A stretch of DNA of 35,969 nucleotides from Colivicinus sp963607765 (GTDB lineage Bacteria > Bacillota_I > Bacilli_A > Erysipelotrichales > Erysipelotrichaceae): NCBI GenBank assembly GCA_963607765.1, contig CAVDDT010000001.1, forward strand, positions 1-35,969, given 5' to 3'. The notes under the pieces were generated by a model that had not been told where the DNA came from, made no database searches, and saw only the letters and a list, made by a program, of their open reading frames with translations. Every line of letters starts with the position of its first letter. Within the stretch, counting starts at the first letter, position 1. The position numbers were made by a program, and so were the translations under genes. Shown piece by piece: positions 1 through 7,634 of this stretch.

Positions 1-918
1 GGCATTTCTAGTGCGGGTGGTTGTGTTGTTACCCAAAGCATCCCGCTAGAATATAAGAATAATAGCGATCCTACATATAGATTATTTTTAAGTGGTCTTT
101 TAGGCGGCCATTCAGGTGGCGAGATTCATAAGGAAAAAGGCAATTCTAATAAGTTGGCTTTTAGAATTATTAAAGAAATGTTACTTAAGAACTTAGATTT
201 TAAATTCATTAGTGCTGATGGTGGCCTTAAGGATAATGCGATTCCTAGAGAATGTGAAATAACATTTGCGTCTAGTTCTTCTTTTGAAGAACTAAATGAT
301 AGTATGCTTAAAAGCTTAGAGAATTTTAAAAAAGAATTAGAGTTTTCTGATAAGGGCGTAAGTGCAACTTTAAGTAAAGTAGAGACTTCAAATGTAACTC
401 TTGATAGCGTTGATAGTTCAAGAATTGTTGACTATATTTTCTTGCTTCCAAATGGCTTTAAGCATCGTTCTATGGCAATTGAAGGGTTAACACTTACTTC
501 GCTTAATTTAGGTATTGTTAAGACTGAGGGAAATCATTTGGTTTTAACTAGTTCTTTAAGAAGTGCACTAGAATGTGGCATTGATCATATGATTGATGAA
601 ATTAGGACATTAGCTAACTTATTTGGTTATAAGGTTTCTACAAGTGCTAGATATCCAGGATGGAATTATAAAGCTAATAGTGATATGCGTAAGAAACTTA
701 ACAAGGTTATGATGTCTATTTATAACAAGCCTCTTGTTGAAGTGGCTACACATGGTGGATGTGAGTGTGGTGTTTTTGCTGCTATTAGTGATGATATGGA
801 TATTTTGACTTATGGAGCTATTTGTGAGGATATTCATACACCTTTAGAAAGACTTGATTTAAATTCTTTTGATAGAGGATATAAGATATTAACTAGTTTA
901 TTAGAGGAGTGCAAATAA
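1..918 (+). CDS. pepD: Aminoacyl-histidine dipeptidase (PepD-like, M20 family), 3' part
   Basis: The frame is open from the first base, so the gene starts upstream of the window. About 305 C-terminal residues are present; a TTG at 154 is not the real start. PepD enzymes are cytoplasmic zinc dipeptidases that cleave Xaa-His and other unspecific dipeptides. Visible signatures are the GLLGGHSGGEIHKEKGN segment (residues 34-50 of the visible part), which is typical of the PepD subgroup, and near the C-terminus HGGCECGVFAA and IHTPLERL, the latter carrying a conserved late histidine. The N-terminal zinc ligands lie outside the window. The TAA stop shares one base with the ATG of the next gene, so the genes are co-transcribed. 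The family call is firm; exact substrate is inferred. Confidence 0.9.
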   Translation, partial: GISSAGGCVVTQSIPLEYKNNSDPTYRLFLSGLLGGHSGGEIHKEKGNSNKLAFRIIKEMLLKNLDFKFISADGGLKDNAIPRECEITFASSSSFEELNDSMLKSLENFKKELEFSDKGVSATLSKVETSNVTLDSVDSSRIVDYIFLLPNGFKHRSMAIEGLTLTSLNLGIVKTEGNHLVLTSSLRSALECGIDHMIDEIRTLANLFGYKVSTSARYPGWNYKANSDMRKKLNKVMMSIYNKPLVEVATHGGCECGVFAAISDDMDILTYGAICEDIHTPLERLDLNSFDRGYKILTSLLEECK

Positions 919-1487
919 TGAATAAAGGAAAGGTTTTGATTTTATCTGGTGCTAGTTCTGTTGGCAAGGGCACTATTAAGAAGAAATTACTAGAAGATAA
1001 GGAAATGGGTTTGATTGAATCTGTTTCTATTACTACTCGTCCTAAAAAGGATAAAGAGGTTGATGGCAAGGATTATTATTTTATTGATTATAAGTATTTT
1101 GCCGAGGCTGTTAAGAATAAGGAACTATTAGAATATACAGAATTTAATGGTTATTATTATGGTACTTTAAAGTCTCAAGTTGAATTTTTAATCAACAATG
1201 GCAAGAACGTTTTGATTGAAGTAGAGGCTGAGGGCGTTGGCCCATTAAAGCTTAATTTGCCTGATGCTTTGGCAGTGTTTGTTGTACCTGAAAGCTTAGA
1301 GGAACTAGAAAAACATATCATGGATATTTATGGTGATGATTTAGCTAGCGCTAATAATCGTATTAATAAGGCAAGAATGGAGATGGAGATTGCTCCTTTG
1401 TTTAAGAATCAAGTAAAGAATACAAATATTGATTTAGCTGTTAAGCAAATTAAGGAAATGTTTTTAGGAGAAGAAGATGATAAGTAG
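918..1487 (+). CDS. gmk: Guanylate kinase-like protein (divergent)
   Basis: 189 aa, the usual Gmk length. Gmk phosphorylates GMP to GDP in the cytoplasm. The P-loop is GASSVGKG near residue 9, followed by the GMP-binding block SITTR, VDGKDYYF and TEFNGYYYGT. Some conserved positions differ from the family pattern: the second arginine of TTRxxR is lysine (TTRPKK), and the D-x-x-G block reads EVEAEG instead of forms such as EIDWQG. It may therefore be a paralogue with altered activity, or simply this lineage's Gmk. ATG 918 is preferred over an in-frame GTG at 909 because GAGGAG (904-909) is spaced well for it. It overlaps pepD by one base and the next gene by 11 bases. Sitting between two peptidase genes is odd for gmk. 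Confidence 0.8.
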   Translation: MNKGKVLILSGASSVGKGTIKKKLLEDKEMGLIESVSITTRPKKDKEVDGKDYYFIDYKYFAEAVKNKELLEYTEFNGYYYGTLKSQVEFLINNGKNVLIEVEAEGVGPLKLNLPDALAVFVVPESLEELEKHIMDIYGDDLASANNRINKARMEMEIAPLFKNQVKNTNIDLAVKQIKEMFLGEEDDK

Positions 1488-2805
1488 ACAAGATTGTTTG
1501 GTTAAGGAAGTTAGCCATTTAGATGAATTTAATGAGAAGATTTTAAGCTATAGAGATAGAGAAAGAGTTGTTGATAATTGGCTAAGAACTCGTTATAAAG
1601 AGGTTCTTCCAATGGTTATGAAAAGAAGTGGAATTGACTGTTGGGTTGTGGCTTGTGATGAATATAATGAGGATCCAGTATTAAAGTCTTTAACACCTAT
1701 GGCTATGATGAATGCTAGAAGAACTACTATTCTATTATTTGTTTTAAAGGGCGATGAAGTACTTCGTTATTCTATTACTAGACCAAATGTTGGTCTTGAT
1801 GAATTTTATACTGCTGCTTGGGTTAATCAAAAAGATTCAATGTGGTGTTTAGATCCTAGCAAAGCTGAGACTCAATTTGAGTGTCTTGCAAGACTTATTA
1901 AAGAAGCTGATGTGAAAAAGATTGGCTTAAACATTTCTCGTGATTTTGCCTTTGCGGATGGCTTAAGCAAGAGCATGTACGATGAAATCGTTAAGTGTTT
2001 TGATGAAGATATGAAGTCTAAGATTGTTCCTGCTGATGAAATTTGCGTTGGCTGGTTGGAGACTCGTACTAAGGAAGAGATGGAAGCATACAATGGCATT
2101 ATGCAGATAGCACATGCGATGATTGATGAAGCTTTCTCAAGTAAGGTTATTATTCCTGGTGTTACTACTAATCATGATGTTAAGTATTGGATGATGGATA
2201 AGGTAGTTAGAATGGGACTTGAGCCTTGGTTTGATTTTGAAGTATCTATCATAAGAGAAGGAAAAGGAATGTTTGATAGTGAAGATGTTATTCATCAAGG
2301 TGATATGCTTCATTGCGATGTTGGTTTTAATTATTTGGGTTTATGCACAGATACTCAAGAAAACGCTTATGTCTTAAAGTATGGTGAAGAGGATGCACCT
2401 GAATGTTTGAAGAAGTGCTTAAAGCTTACTAATGATTTCCAAGATATTGTAGCTAGTCATTTTAAAGAGGGCATTACTGGTAATGAAATCTTAGCTTTGT
2501 CTTTAAAAGAAGCGAAAGAGAAAGGCCTTAATGCTTGTCTATATTCTCATCCTATTGGCTACAATGGACACGCAGCTGGGCCTACAATTGGTTTATTTGA
2601 TAAGCAACAGGGTGTAAAGGGCAAGAATGGTAGTTATCCAATGCATAATAATACTGCTTATTCTTTAGAATTAAATTGTGCTTTTAAATTAGAAGAATGG
2701 GGCAATACAGAGTTTATTATGGGTCTTGAGACTGATGTATTGTTTACTAATGATACTGTTTATTATTTGGCTGGTAGACAAGAGAATTTCCATTTAGTTA
2801 AATGA
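1477..2805 (+). CDS. M24 family metallopeptidase (Xaa-Pro peptidase-like)
   Basis: 442 aa with a creatinase-type N-terminal domain (about residues 25-190) and a pita-bread M24 domain (about 200-435). The five expected dinuclear metal ligands are present: D281 (in HCDVG), D292 (in CTDTQ), H358 (in SHPIGYNGHAAGP), E398 (in SLELN) and E418 (in GLETD). An intact metal site argues for a working peptidase rather than a creatinase-like relic. The family releases N-terminal residues before proline or cleaves Xaa-Pro dipeptides; the real substrate is not fixed by sequence. No signal peptide is seen, so it is cytoplasmic. AGGAG at 1467-1471 precedes ATG 1477, inside the end of the gmk-like gene. Its TGA overlaps the next ATG (ATGA), indicating translational coupling with the MFS gene. 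Confidence 0.88.
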   Translation: MISRQDCLVKEVSHLDEFNEKILSYRDRERVVDNWLRTRYKEVLPMVMKRSGIDCWVVACDEYNEDPVLKSLTPMAMMNARRTTILLFVLKGDEVLRYSITRPNVGLDEFYTAAWVNQKDSMWCLDPSKAETQFECLARLIKEADVKKIGLNISRDFAFADGLSKSMYDEIVKCFDEDMKSKIVPADEICVGWLETRTKEEMEAYNGIMQIAHAMIDEAFSSKVIIPGVTTNHDVKYWMMDKVVRMGLEPWFDFEVSIIREGKGMFDSEDVIHQGDMLHCDVGFNYLGLCTDTQENAYVLKYGEEDAPECLKKCLKLTNDFQDIVASHFKEGITGNEILALSLKEAKEKGLNACLYSHPIGYNGHAAGPTIGLFDKQQGVKGKNGSYPMHNNTAYSLELNCAFKLEEWGNTEFIMGLETDVLFTNDTVYYLAGRQENFHLVK

Positions 2806-3980
2806 AAAAGATTTCGATAAAAAGATTATTTATTCTTGTCACACTATATTGTCTAGCGGCTAACTTTGCCCATCCAGTAACACCAACTTTTATTCAAGAA
2901 CTTGGTTTACATGACTATATGTTTGGTGTTGCCTTTGCGTGTATGGCGGCAACTAACTTTCTATTTAGTCCATTTTGGGGCAAACTAAGCGAGAAATATG
3001 GTAGTGGCTTAATATTCTGCATAGGACATTTGGGGTATGGTGTGATGCAAGTAGCATTCGGCTATTGTACAACAGAGCTTCAAATTTGTATTGCTAGACT
3101 TGTAGGTGGATTTTTCATTTCTGGTATATCTGTTTCTCAACTTTTATATGTCATGAAAAATTCTAATACGGTAAGTAAAGATATGGCAATTATCGCAACT
3201 ATTACGATGGTTGCTTCATCATTTGGCTATTTAATTGGCGGCTTTTTAGGTGATTGGAGTTTAATTGGAACATTTATTGTTCAGGGTGCTTCTTTGTTTA
3301 TAATTGGTGTTATTGGCTTATTTACATTAGGCGATAGCGAAGTAAGCGATACAACTAAATTTACTAAAGAAGACCTAAATCCCTTTAAGGATTTCACTAG
3401 TTCAAAGGATATTCTTACAACGTTTGTCTTATTGTTTCTAGCTTCTGTTGGCATATCTAGTTTTGCGAGCACTTGTTATGAACAATGTTTCAATTACTAC
3501 ATTAAGGATGTCTTTGGCTTTCCTAGTTCTTATAATGGCATTCTTAAGGCTGGTGTTGGCTTTATTTCCTTGTTTGCTAACTTCACGATAACAATGAAAC
3601 TATTAAAAACTAATACTTTTAAGAGTATTATTCCAGTATTTACTTTATTGTTTGTATTGCTTGTTGGAGTATGTCTAATAGAAGATATGGTTCCTTTTAT
3701 CATTATCAATGTGGTATTCTTTGGATTAAATTCTATTTATCTTCCTTTGCAACAAGCTTCTCTTAATAAATACAAAGCTAAAAGTGATGGTCAATTAGTA
3801 GGATTATTTAATGCGATTAGATCTCTTGGAATGGTATTTGGATCTTTGCTTGCTGGATTTATCTATGAAGTTGGACCTAAGATGTCGTTTGTTGTATCAG
3901 CATTTGCCTTTCTAGCTTGTATCATTCTATGTATATTAAACTATAAGCAATCTAAGATTGAACTAGCTAATAAGGATTAA
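2802..3980 (+). CDS. MFS transporter
   Basis: 392 aa, strongly hydrophobic with about 12 membrane helices, the standard Major Facilitator size. The loop between helices 2 and 3 reads GKLSEKYGSG, a recognisable version of the MFS motif A. A charged central loop (about residues 183-202) separates two six-helix halves. The substrate cannot be read from the sequence. Its ATG overlaps the stop of the M24 peptidase gene and all four genes of this run are coupled, so export or import of a peptide breakdown product is a reasonable inference. The gene ends 2 bases before the end of the convergent AraC gene, and its transcription terminator lies inside that gene. Confidence 0.85.
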   Translation: MKKISIKRLFILVTLYCLAANFAHPVTPTFIQELGLHDYMFGVAFACMAATNFLFSPFWGKLSEKYGSGLIFCIGHLGYGVMQVAFGYCTTELQICIARLVGGFFISGISVSQLLYVMKNSNTVSKDMAIIATITMVASSFGYLIGGFLGDWSLIGTFIVQGASLFIIGVIGLFTLGDSEVSDTTKFTKEDLNPFKDFTSSKDILTTFVLLFLASVGISSFASTCYEQCFNYYIKDVFGFPSSYNGILKAGVGFISLFANFTITMKLLKTNTFKSIIPVFTLLFVLLVGVCLIEDMVPFIIINVVFFGLNSIYLPLQQASLNKYKAKSDGQLVGLFNAIRSLGMVFGSLLAGFIYEVGPKMSFVVSAFAFLACIILCILNYKQSKIELANKD

Positions 3981-3982
3981 GA

Positions 3983-4864
3983 TTATTTATCTTCAATATT
4001 ATTGAATTGAGCTAGGCACAGTTCGTATGGCGAATTAACATCGACTGTGTCTAGTTTTTTATTTTGTTTTCTAAATTCAGTAGGTGTTAGATTGAAATAT
4101 CTTGTAAACTCCCTATTAAAAGTTCTTACACTTTCAAAAGCACATTCTTTTACAATATCGTTGATTGAATTATTTGTTTGCACAAGAAGTCTTTTGGCAG
4201 CTGATAATCTAAGTGCATTAATATATTTTTTATAGTTAATACAAATATCATTTGAAAATATTCTAGATAAATAGAATTTAGATATTCCTAAATCAGAAGA
4301 TACTTTTTCTAGTGTCTGTTCTTTAAAGATATTATCTATCATATATTGAAGCACATAATTTATGGTGATGTTTTCTTTGCTTGAACAAATATATATTTTC
4401 TTTTGACTATTTGAAATTAAAGAAAGCAAGGCTAAAGAAAGGCCATAAACCAATAAGTAATCTCTATCGCTTTTGGCATTATTCGCAATGTTGCTTGCGA
4501 TTAATAGTACGTTATTCTTTATATTATCGTCTTCACAAAAAATTGATTTTTGGTATTCTTTCAAATCATCACCATTAATTTTATAAGCGGTCTTTAAATC
4601 AGGTTCATATAAAGTTATAGTAATGACTTTGGATTTAAATTCTTTTGGAGTGAAGTAGGAATGAGGAGTGTTATCCATAATTAAACACGTTCCACCTTCT
4701 TTTACCAAAAATTGTTCGTCAGCTATTTTTACATATAGCTTTCCTTCGGTGCAAATCAAAAGTTCAATTGTTCGTTGAACATGAGTTATGTAGTTTAAAT
4801 TTTCCGTGCACAATACTGAGTATTTTGAGAATCCTTTATTCATTAAAGGAAAAAAGTAAGCCAT
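3983..4864 (-). CDS. AraC family transcriptional regulator
   Basis: 293 aa. The N-terminal half (about residues 15-100) looks like a cupin sensor domain. The C-terminal 100 residues form the double helix-turn-helix of AraC/XylS regulators, with ISKFYLSRIFS as the first recognition region and the typical second-HTH stretch ECAFESVRTFNREFTRYF followed by LTPTEFRKQ. ATG 4864 is preferred over GTG 4870 because AGGAGG (4873-4878) is 8 bases from the ATG but only 2 from the GTG. It is transcribed divergently from the peptide-transport operon, whose promoter is flanked by direct repeats typical of AraC sites, so it is the likely local regulator. The ligand is unknown; a peptide or amino acid is only a guess. 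Confidence 0.88.
   Translation of the reverse strand: MAYFFPLMNKGFSKYSVLCTENLNYITHVQRTIELLICTEGKLYVKIADEQFLVKEGGTCLIMDNTPHSYFTPKEFKSKVITITLYEPDLKTAYKINGDDLKEYQKSIFCEDDNIKNNVLLIASNIANNAKSDRDYLLVYGLSLALLSLISNSQKKIYICSSKENITINYVLQYMIDNIFKEQTLEKVSSDLGISKFYLSRIFSNDICINYKKYINALRLSAAKRLLVQTNNSINDIVKECAFESVRTFNREFTRYFNLTPTEFRKQNKKLDTVDVNSPYELCLAQFNNIEDK
4013..4062 (+). terminator. Rho-independent terminator inside the convergent AraC gene
   Basis: CTAGGCACAGT (4013-4023) pairs with ACTGTGTCTAG (4045-4055), 11 pairs including one G-T, and is followed by a T run. It would stop transcription of the pepD-gmk-M24-MFS operon. It lies entirely within the antisense of codons near the AraC C-terminus. Confidence 0.75.
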
Positions 4865-4872
4865 TTTCACTA

Positions 4873-4878
4873 CCTCCT
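4873..4878 (-). promoter_or_regulatory. Ribosome binding site choosing the AraC start
   Basis: AGGAGG on the - strand lies 8 bases before ATG 4864 and only 2 before GTG 4870, so the ATG is the likely start. Confidence 0.7.
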
Positions 4879-4944
4879 GTCAATTTAGCAATTTTTGGCC
4901 ATCAATTTTTAAAATATTTTTTAAAATGGTGGTTCATACGAGAT

Positions 4945-4950
4945 ATTATA
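4945..4950 (-). promoter_or_regulatory. Probable -10 element of the AraC gene
   Basis: A perfect TATAAT is read on the - strand about 80 bases before the AraC start. No convincing -35 hexamer was found at 16-18 bases, which would fit an activator-dependent or weak promoter. Confidence 0.4.
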
Positions 4951-4992
4951 GTGCAAAAAATGACTAAAAAAATGAAAAATAATCGCATTTTA

Positions 4993-5023
4993 TGAAAGAA
5001 ATTTCAATAATCTTTGAAAGAAA
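4993..5023 (+). promoter_or_regulatory. Direct repeat TGAAAGAAA, candidate AraC binding sites
   Basis: TGAAAGAAA occurs at 4993-5001 and again at 5015-5023, a 22-base period of two helical turns, directly upstream of the -35 of the peptide operon. AraC regulators commonly bind direct repeats of about this period next to -35. Binding by the adjacent AraC protein is inferred. Confidence 0.5.
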
Positions 5024-5065
5024 ATGTCATTTTTCTTTGACATCCATTTTTTTGAGGACTTTAAT
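5024..5065 (+). promoter_or_regulatory. Promoter of the peptide-use operon with overlapping inverted repeat
   Basis: TTGACA (5037-5042), a 17-base spacer and TTTAAT (5060-5065) make a good sigma-A promoter about 30 bases before the first gene. An inverted repeat ATGTCA-N8-TGACAT (5024-5043) overlaps the -35, so a second operator is possible. Confidence 0.65.
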
Positions 5066-5085
5066 ATAACTTGTAAATTGATTTC

Positions 5086-5091
5086 GGGAGG
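5086..5091 (+). promoter_or_regulatory. Ribosome binding site choosing the TPR-A start
   Basis: GGGAGG abuts ATG 5092 without a spacer but is 6 bases from ATG 5098, so the protein starts at 5098. Confidence 0.75.
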
Positions 5092-5097
5092 ATGTTT

Positions 5098-5853
5098 ATG
5101 AGTGAAAATTTGAAAATGGCTATGGAAGCATTAGCGAATGGCGATTATGATGAGCTAGCTACTTATGCCAATAAAGTATGTAATGAAGATGGCGATTATG
5201 ACAAGGGAATTGAACTTTTATCTAAAGGTTTAGCGTTTGATCCGTTCAACGTAAAATTAAGAGCTACAAGAGGAAGAAAATATATTGGATCTTATAATTA
5301 TCCGGCTTCGATTAGTGACATGTCTTTAGCTAGTAGACTTGATCCTAGCGATTGGGAAATATGGTATTACGGTGGTGTTGCAGCTTTTTTGGCTGATGAA
5401 TATGAAATGTGCAAGAAGTTCCACAATGAATCAAGAAAACTAATGCTTGAAAATGGCGTAGAAGCTATTCCGGCAACGGTTGATTGGTATTGGATGGCTT
5501 GTATGAAATTAGGGCAAGAAGACGAAGCTAAAAAAATACTTGAACTTGTTGATGAAAACACAGCCAGTGAAGATGGCGATTATAAAGCCAGAGTTCTTCT
5601 TTATAAGGGAGCGTATAGTCCTGACAATTTTGTCGAAGAACATATGTGTGGCGATGAAATAAAAGATGAAGAAAGAAAAGTAGTATATGATTTAATGCTT
5701 AGCTATGGCTTAGCTAATTACTATCATTACCACGGTGAAGATGAAAAAGCTAATGAATTGTGTTTGAAGATAGCTAAATATCCTACACATCATAATTTAT
5801 TTGCTTGGGCACAAGCGTGTAGAGATTTAAAAGATAGAGGAGTTGAATTTTAG
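5098..5853 (+). CDS. TPR repeat protein A of the peptide-transport operon
   Basis: 251 aa, acidic, with no signal peptide or membrane helix, so cytoplasmic. It reads as tandem helical TPR-like repeats. Together with the two paralogues at 9580 and 12059 it shares an ordered set of motifs: PF-x7-RG, then RL-x-P-x2-W-x2-WY-x2-G, then DWY(W/Y), then GLA-x2-Y-x3-G near the C-terminus (here GLANYYHYHGEDEKA). TPR folds are protein or peptide binding scaffolds, but this subfamily has no function I recognise. It is the first gene of the operon, and its stop overlaps the GTG start of dppB, so its synthesis is coupled to the importer. A role as adaptor or sensor of imported peptides is speculation. Confidence 0.75.
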   Translation: MSENLKMAMEALANGDYDELATYANKVCNEDGDYDKGIELLSKGLAFDPFNVKLRATRGRKYIGSYNYPASISDMSLASRLDPSDWEIWYYGGVAAFLADEYEMCKKFHNESRKLMLENGVEAIPATVDWYWMACMKLGQEDEAKKILELVDENTASEDGDYKARVLLYKGAYSPDNFVEEHMCGDEIKDEERKVVYDLMLSYGLANYYHYHGEDEKANELCLKIAKYPTHHNLFAWAQACRDLKDRGVEF

Positions 5854-6782
5854 TGGGAAAATATTTATTAAAAAGATTCTTGCAATTGATCCCAACATTA
5901 TTGATATTGTCATTCGTTATTTTCTATATGGTGCGTTTGATTCCTGGTGATCCAGTTACGATTATGCTTGGCACAAACGTTGATAGAAGCACGATTGAAT
6001 TAGAAAGAGAAAGATTGGGGCTGAATGATCCTATCTTTGTTCAATATGTTAAGTTTATTGCAAATGCATTAAAGGGTGATCTTGGAACTAGTATTTTTAG
6101 TCAAAAACCAGTTTTTGATGAAATAATGACTAGATTTAAGCCAACAATTATTTTGGCTTTTGCTGCTACAGTTATCTCTACGGTGTTTGGCTGCGTGTTT
6201 GGCATTATAGCTGCAATGAATAGAGGAAAATGGATAGATAACTTCATTATGACGTTATCACTTGTTGCTGTAAGCACTCCATCTTTCTTCTTAGCATTTC
6301 TATTAATGCTGTTATTTTCTATTAAACTTGGCTGGTTTCCAACTATATCAAGTTTAAGTGGCATATCGTTTAAGACAATGTTTTTACCAGTGTTGACTCT
6401 TGGAACTCAAGCTATTGGCTTTATGGCTAGAACTACAAGAACTGCTATGCTTGATGTTATTTCGCAAGATTATATAAGAACATCTAAATCGAGAGGTATT
6501 CCAAATAGAGTTATTATTTTCTCTCATTGTTTAAAAAATTCCTTAATACCAATTGTTACAGCTATTGGCCTAAGATTTGGATCACTACTAGCAGGAGCTA
6601 CTGTTACTGAAACAGTATTTTCAATTTCTGGTATAGGAAGATATTTAGTTGATGGCGTAAATAACCGTGACTATCCAGTTATTCAAGGAACGGTTCTAGT
6701 GTTAGCTTTCACATTTGTCCTTGTTAACACTATCACTGATGTATGTTACGCATTTATTGATCCACGTATAAAGATGGAATAG
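5853..6782 (+). CDS. dppB: Peptide ABC transporter permease (DppB/OppB family)
   Basis: 309 aa membrane protein with the classic N-terminus of the family (MGKYLLKRFLQLIPTLLILS) and the RLIPGDPV segment that follows the first helix. The periplasmic-type loop with LGLNDPIFVQY and about five more helices follow. The conserved coupling segment for the ATPase is around RTSKSRGIPNR. It pairs with the next gene to form the channel of a di- or oligopeptide importer; nickel or glutathione importers share this fold, but the peptidase genes downstream favour peptides. The start is GTG at 5853, overlapping the TAG of TPR-A, with GAGGAG-like sequence upstream inside that gene. Confidence 0.92.
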   Translation: MGKYLLKRFLQLIPTLLILSFVIFYMVRLIPGDPVTIMLGTNVDRSTIELERERLGLNDPIFVQYVKFIANALKGDLGTSIFSQKPVFDEIMTRFKPTIILAFAATVISTVFGCVFGIIAAMNRGKWIDNFIMTLSLVAVSTPSFFLAFLLMLLFSIKLGWFPTISSLSGISFKTMFLPVLTLGTQAIGFMARTTRTAMLDVISQDYIRTSKSRGIPNRVIIFSHCLKNSLIPIVTAIGLRFGSLLAGATVTETVFSISGIGRYLVDGVNNRDYPVIQGTVLVLAFTFVLVNTITDVCYAFIDPRIKME

Positions 6783-6792
6783 GAGTAGTTGA

Positions 6793-7629
6793 ATGAAAAA
6801 TCCAATTTTGAAAAGATTCTTAAAGAATAAGGCTGCTACTGTTTCAGCTATTATCTTGATATTAATTATATTGATTGCAATATTTGGACCATTTGTTTGT
6901 AAATATGATCCACTAGAACAAAATTTATTAGAAAAATACGCTAAGGTTTCTTGGGACCATCCTCTTGGAACAGATTCTCTTGGTAGAGACATTTTAACAA
7001 GATTAATCTATGGTGCAAGAGTATCACTTACAATTGCTTTCTCTGGAGTATTTATTGGCTCTTTCTTTGGAATTATATTAGGTACGGTTGCTGGTTATTA
7101 TGGCGGAACAATAGATGCTGTCATTTCAAGAATTATGGATGTCTTATTGGCATTCCCTGGAATACTTCTTGCAATCGTAATTGTCGCAATACTTGGAAAT
7201 GGTACTTACAACACAATTATAGCTATTGCGATATTCTCTATACCAACAACAACTCGTATTATTAGAGGAAATGTAATGACTCTAAGAGATAGTGAATATG
7301 TACAAGCTTGTAAAGTAATGGGAAGAAATGATTTTGATATTTTGTTTAAACACATTATTCCCAATACTTCTAGTTTAATTATTGTAAATGTGACACTTGA
7401 TTTGGGTTCTTCTATCCTTACTTCATCAAGTTTATCATTCTTAGGAATGGGCGTACAAGCACCTAATCCAGAATGGGGTGCGATGTTATCAACAGGAAGA
7501 GAAGTCTTAAGATCGTATCCTCTTGCAGTATTAGCACCAGGCTTTGTAATTACAATTGTAGTCTTGGCTTTCTCGCTTGTTGGAGATGGTTTAAGAGATG
7601 CACTTGATCCAAAACTAAAGAATAGGTGA
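6793..7629 (+). CDS. dppC: Peptide ABC transporter permease (DppC/OppC family)
   Basis: 278 aa. It has the OppC N-terminal segment with one helix (about residues 15-37), then the family-typical DHPLGTDSLGRDILTRLIYGAR, here split around the loop before the core permease domain, then five helices and the ATPase-coupling loop around QACKVMGRNDFDILFKHI. The C-terminus contains the conserved SLSFLGMGVQAPNPEWGAML region. It forms a heterodimeric channel with DppB. GGAG lies 7 bases before the ATG. Its TGA overlaps the start region of dppD. Confidence 0.92.
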   Translation: MKNPILKRFLKNKAATVSAIILILIILIAIFGPFVCKYDPLEQNLLEKYAKVSWDHPLGTDSLGRDILTRLIYGARVSLTIAFSGVFIGSFFGIILGTVAGYYGGTIDAVISRIMDVLLAFPGILLAIVIVAILGNGTYNTIIAIAIFSIPTTTRIIRGNVMTLRDSEYVQACKVMGRNDFDILFKHIIPNTSSLIIVNVTLDLGSSILTSSSLSFLGMGVQAPNPEWGAMLSTGREVLRSYPLAVLAPGFVITIVVLAFSLVGDGLRDALDPKLKNR

Positions 7630-7630
7630 T
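7624..7630 (+). promoter_or_regulatory. Ribosome binding site choosing the dppD start
   Basis: AGGTGAT matches the distal part of the AAGGAGGTGATC anti-16S complement and is placed correctly for ATG 7635, not for GTG 7626 or ATG 7629. Confidence 0.55.
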
Positions 7631-7634
7631 GACT

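Noticed and set aside
1..153. Apparent non-coding start of the window
   Set aside because: The frame is open from base 1 and encodes typical PepD sequence, so the TTG at 154 is not a start.
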